Source: Candidatus Methanophagales archaeon (GTDB taxonomy: Archaea; Halobacteriota; Syntropharchaeia; Alkanophagales; Methanospirareceae). From it: 8,033 nt of DNA. The DNA is taken from the NCBI GenBank assembly GCA_030668065.1, contig DAOUUS010000062.1, forward strand, positions 1 to 8,033. Reading direction: 5' to 3'. Shown here one piece after another: positions 6,237 to 8,033 of the stretch; position 1 is the first letter of the stretch; the number at the start of each line of letters is the position of its first letter. Under the pieces are notes generated by a model that had not been told where the DNA came from, made no database searches, and saw nothing but the letters and a program-made list of their open reading frames with translations. The position numbers and the translations under genes are program-made.

Positions 6237-7067
6237 TCATATCTTGCCCACATTACGCAATTTGTCTTGAAGCTTCAAGAAATGCCTATCCTTGAACTTA
6301 ACCATGAGTGCGGGTTCACCTTTTGTAATACTAATCCGGTGTTCGTTTCCGATTTTACGGTAGAACTGACCATCAATTACCAATTCAGCATCTTTCGTCA
6401 CGAAAAGCTCCAGGGTTATTTCGCTGTTTATATCCACGACTGTAGGTCTCGCGGAAAGATTAAATGGTGCGATCGGTACGATTATAGCAGCATTAACCCC
6501 TGGATGTACAATCGGTCCACCGGCACTCATGGCATATGCTGTGCTCCCTGTGGGCGTAGCGAAAACGACTCCGTCTGCTCTTAACCTTTCCCATTCCTCA
6601 CCGTCCACGAAGATAGCGAATTGTAGCATTTTGCCGGGATTTGATGTAATTACTAGCGCTTCATTCATAGCATAAGGTATCTTTCCGTCTTTTACCGTCA
6701 CAGAAAGCCGTTCCCGGCGTGCCACCTCGAACCCGTCTAATAGTTTCGGCAGTGTGGAAATAGCATTCTCTGGTTGTACATCCGCTAAAAAACCGATTGT
6801 GCCCATATTTATGCCTAACACCGGTGTGGTGCTTTTCAAATGGTGCAAAGTCCTTAAAATCGTGCCGTCTCCACCAACGCAGATTAGCAAATCCACGTTC
6901 ATCTCTTCTATCTTCGCGCCCTGCCTCTTTAGTTTAGTTGCAGTTGCAGCGTCAAGTACCACATCCACCCTTTTATCCAGGTACTCCACGAGCTCGTTTA
7001 AGATTGGTAAGTCGGCAACATCACCTCTACATACTACTCCGACACGTTTCGGTTGAATTAAGTTCAT
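6237..7067 (-). CDS. nadK: NAD kinase (ATP- or polyphosphate-dependent)
   Basis: This enzyme phosphorylates NAD+ at the 2' hydroxyl to make NADP+, and is the only known route to NADP. The 276 residues from the ATG carry all family motifs: GGDGT at 65-69 (nucleotide phosphate binding), NE at 135-136, ADG at 164-166 leading into TPTGSTAYAMSAGGPI at 171-186, the APFNLSARP segment at 200-208, and IDGQ at 231-234. It is a cytosolic, stand-alone kinase, without the phosphatase domain fused to it in some methanogens. The ATG at 7067 overlaps the nac stop as ATGA, so I prefer it to the in-frame TTG at 7076, which would add three residues. The overlap implies translational coupling with nac. Confidence 0.95.
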   Translation of the reverse strand: MNLIQPKRVGVVCRGDVADLPILNELVEYLDKRVDVVLDAATATKLKRQGAKIEEMNVDLLICVGGDGTILRTLHHLKSTTPVLGINMGTIGFLADVQPENAISTLPKLLDGFEVARRERLSVTVKDGKIPYAMNEALVITSNPGKMLQFAIFVDGEEWERLRADGVVFATPTGSTAYAMSAGGPIVHPGVNAAIIVPIAPFNLSARPTVVDINSEITLELFVTKDAELVIDGQFYRKIGNEHRISITKGEPALMVKFKDRHFLKLQDKLRNVGKI

Positions 7068-7441
7068 TCCACACAAAGTTTAGAAATTGCATCTACGAAA
7101 TCGCCGTTGGTCTCGATTAACGCTGCTCTCGCTTTTTCTTCTGTGCACCCTGCTTTTTCCATTACCAATTCCACATCTTCTGTCGAAATGATTAGCTCTT
7201 CGGGCTCTTCTTGCTCAGACTTAGCGCGTTTTTCGGGCGTACCCGTTACCTGATACATCCTCACGCCTTGAGCATCCATAATCGTGACGCTGGCATCCGG
7301 GAAAACAAGTTCGGAATCTACCATCTTTATCACTACTTCTTCAACGCCGCTAAGCTCCTCTATGTTTATGCCCGTTTGCTTCATCATTTGACTCATCTTT
7401 TTAGAGCTTATGCCTGCTCCCTTTCTAAACCCGCCATGCAT
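7064..7441 (-). CDS. nac: Archaeal nascent polypeptide-associated complex protein (alpha-NAC type)
   Basis: This 125-residue protein has the archaeal NAC layout. The N-terminus is a basic, glycine-rich start (MHGGFRKGAG) followed by KKMSQMMKQTGI. A NAC beta domain spans about 25-67, including IDGVEEV-like GVEEVVIKM at 32-40 and VTIMDAQGVRMYQVTG at 52-67. After an acidic linker (about 74-83) comes a C-terminal UBA domain of about 85-122, with DVELVMEKAGCTEEKARAAL and the typical NGDFVDAI helix. Archaeal NAC forms homodimers at the ribosome exit tunnel and contacts nascent chains. The stop overlaps the nadK ATG. The putative ribosome site AAGGA (7453-7457) is 11 nt from the ATG, so it is rather distant. 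The 5' gap to tRNA-Val must contain its promoter. Confidence 0.95.
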   Translation of the reverse strand: MHGGFRKGAGISSKKMSQMMKQTGINIEELSGVEEVVIKMVDSELVFPDASVTIMDAQGVRMYQVTGTPEKRAKSEQEEPEELIISTEDVELVMEKAGCTEEKARAALIETNGDFVDAISKLCVE

Positions 7442-7541
7442 TTTTCTTTGTGTCCTTGTAACTTTTTTATCTAATAAGAATTGTGATACATAAAAAACAT
7501 TTCTTACAAAAAGAAAGCTTTACCAAAGATATAACAATACA

Positions 7542-7548
7542 TTATATA
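7542..7548 (+). promoter_or_regulatory. TATA box of tRNA-Val
   Basis: TTATATA lies about 44 nt before the tRNA-Val 5' end, predicting a transcript start near 7571 and an approximately 17-nt leader removed by RNase P. The sequence is nearly symmetric, so it could also serve the divergent nac gene, but it is about 100 nt from the nac start. Confidence 0.55.
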
Positions 7549-7588
7549 CAGATGCCCTGAGTGGCAGGGAAGTAGGGAAACGAAGAGA

Positions 7589-7662
7589 GGGCCCGTGGTC
7601 TAGTTGGTTATGACGTCGCCTTTACGAGGCGAAGGTCATGCGTTCGAATCGCATCGGGCCCA
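7589..7662 (+). tRNA. tRNA-Val (anticodon TAC), no intron
   Basis: The 74-nt cloverleaf is complete. GGGCCCG (7589-7595) pairs with CGGGCCC (7655-7661), with discriminator A at 7662. The D arm keeps A14, G18-G19 and A21. The anticodon stem TCGCC/GGCGA encloses the loop TTTACGA, with anticodon TAC at 7623-7625, reading GTA and probably other valine codons. The T stem ATGCG/CGCAT encloses TTCGAAT. CCA is not encoded. A T-rich stretch after 7663 may end transcription. The opposite strand carries the 3' end of a small coding sequence across 7608-7662. Confidence 0.96.
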
Positions 7663-7868
7663 TCTATTTTGTTTCTGTGTCCCTCCTGAAGGTTATTCGG
7701 AGTATTAATACTTGTATCAGTTGATATTAAACCTCCAATTGATTGAATGTGCGATAAAACGTCAGTAATGTAGTGTGAGATGCTCAAATTTCTCGCTTTC
7801 GCTTCATTCCTCAAAATCTCATGCAACTCTTTTGAAACTATAATATGGGTGTATCCTTCTTTTGTCAT
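7608..7868 (-). CDS. Small ribbon-helix-helix-like protein with an antisense-tRNA tail
   Basis: The predicted product has 86 residues. The first 45 or so look like a real ribbon-helix-helix (RHH) DNA-binding domain: a beta strand YTHIIVSKE, a helix LHEILRNEAKARN, a turn, and a helix SISHYITDVLSHI. That is the pattern of CopG, ParD and Arc-like regulators and of many antitoxins. Residues about 46-69 look unstructured. The last 17 residues (GPDAIRTHDLRLVKATS) come from the strand opposite tRNA-Val, so the reading frame simply runs through the tRNA gene to a TAA. No toxin gene is visible next to it in the window. A perfect palindrome GGTATTAATACC touches the ATG (7866-7868), suggesting self-repression. 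No Shine-Dalgarno is seen, so a leaderless or near-leaderless transcript is possible. The RHH call is by pattern only. Confidence 0.6.
   Translation of the reverse strand: MTKEGYTHIIVSKELHEILRNEAKARNLSISHYITDVLSHIQSIGGLISTDTSINTPNNLQEGHRNKIDGPDAIRTHDLRLVKATS
7701..7712. repeat. Second palindrome with the same core (AGTATTAATACT)
   Basis: This is a perfect 12-bp palindrome inside the RHH-like gene, sharing the 10-bp core GTATTAATAC with the palindrome at 7869-7880. It falls in the part of the gene coding for the linker after the DNA-binding domain. It may be a second operator site; chance is possible because the core is AT-rich. Confidence 0.4.
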
Positions 7869-7880
7869 GGTATTAATACC
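7869..7880. promoter_or_regulatory. Palindromic candidate operator GGTATTAATACC
   Basis: This 12-bp perfect palindrome lies directly before the start codon of the RHH-like gene. RHH proteins bind as dimers to short palindromes and commonly repress their own promoter. A TATA-like TTTAAGTTTA (minus strand, about 7895-7904) would place transcription start close to this site. The 10-bp core GTATTAATAC recurs at 7702-7711. Confidence 0.45.
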
Positions 7881-8033
7881 AACAGGGCATTCCCGTAAAC
7901 TTAAAGACAGCCCAAAACCAAAGTTGGCGGTACTAACACGCGCGAGTGTATAACATCCAATCTTAAATAATCACATTTTTATTTTTATTTGACATCCGAT
8001 AGATGAGAAACGAGCTCACACATTTTAACAGAC
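7881..8033. other. Non-coding tail of the window
   Basis: I see no convincing gene here. It holds the probable promoter region of the RHH-like gene, with TATA-like elements on the minus strand at about 7895-7904, 7947-7953 and 7962-7970; I cannot choose among them. The last 49 bases may hold the end of a minus-strand gene, but the evidence is too short to call. Confidence 0.4.

Noticed and set aside
7065..7076. TTG start for nadK at 7076
   Set aside because: The ATG at 7067 overlaps the nac stop as ATGA, the usual coupled arrangement, and the three extra residues add nothing to the fold.
7555..7569. CCCTG/CAGGG hairpin before tRNA-Val
   Set aside because: The stem is only 5 bp and lies between the TATA box and predicted start; no clear role.
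7985..8032. 15 open codons ending in TAA on the minus strand at the window edge (ends HLSDVK)
   Set aside because: Too short to separate the tail of a real gene from chance; needs sequence beyond 8033.
1..8033. CRISPR array, insertion sequence or prophage genes
   Set aside because: No regularly spaced repeats, transposase or integrase motifs were seen on either strand.

Overview
The window looks like chromosomal DNA from an archaeon, most likely a euryarchaeote. It encodes an archaeal-type nascent polypeptide-associated complex (NAC) protein, a GAN/RecJ-like DHH nuclease, a short PRC-barrel protein and a pilin-like surface protein. It also has a tRNA with an intron at 37/38 flanked by a bulge-helix-bulge-like structure, TATA-type promoters, and no CCA encoded in the tRNAs. 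GyrA is bacterial in origin but is found in many euryarchaeal lineages. Methanomicrobia or ANME-1-like lineages would fit, but I cannot fix the taxon from sequence alone.

Layout, left to right. At 1-134 (+) is the tail of a GMC-type flavin oxidoreductase cut by the window edge. A short convergent spacer follows (135-280) with a hairpin built from 9-bp repeats and a T-tract. From 281 to 5724 three genes lie on the minus strand. Read in the direction of transcription they are a DHH phosphoesterase/nuclease, gyrA, and a glycosylation-site-rich membrane-anchored surface protein that overlaps the gyrA 3' end. A tRNA-Arg(CCT) gene with a 64-nt intron lies on the plus strand at 5769-5907. Next, on the minus strand, come a PRC-barrel gene with its own TATA box and Shine-Dalgarno site, then nadK, then nac; nac and nadK share an ATGA overlap. 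A tRNA-Val(TAC) gene lies on the plus strand at 7589-7662. Finally, a small ribbon-helix-helix-like regulator on the minus strand reads antisense into tRNA-Val and has a perfect 12-bp palindrome touching its start codon.

Most of this is housekeeping: DNA topology and repair (gyrA, DHH), translation and nascent-chain handling (two tRNAs, NAC), cofactor supply (NAD kinase), and cell envelope (surface protein). No stretch over 300 bases lacks a gene, and I see no insertion sequence, CRISPR array or prophage. I do not see a clear new multi-gene system. The best leads are the small regulator with its palindromes and antisense tRNA tail, the two cases of coding sequences that end inside oppositely oriented tRNA genes, the intron-containing tRNA, and gyrA without an adjacent gyrB.
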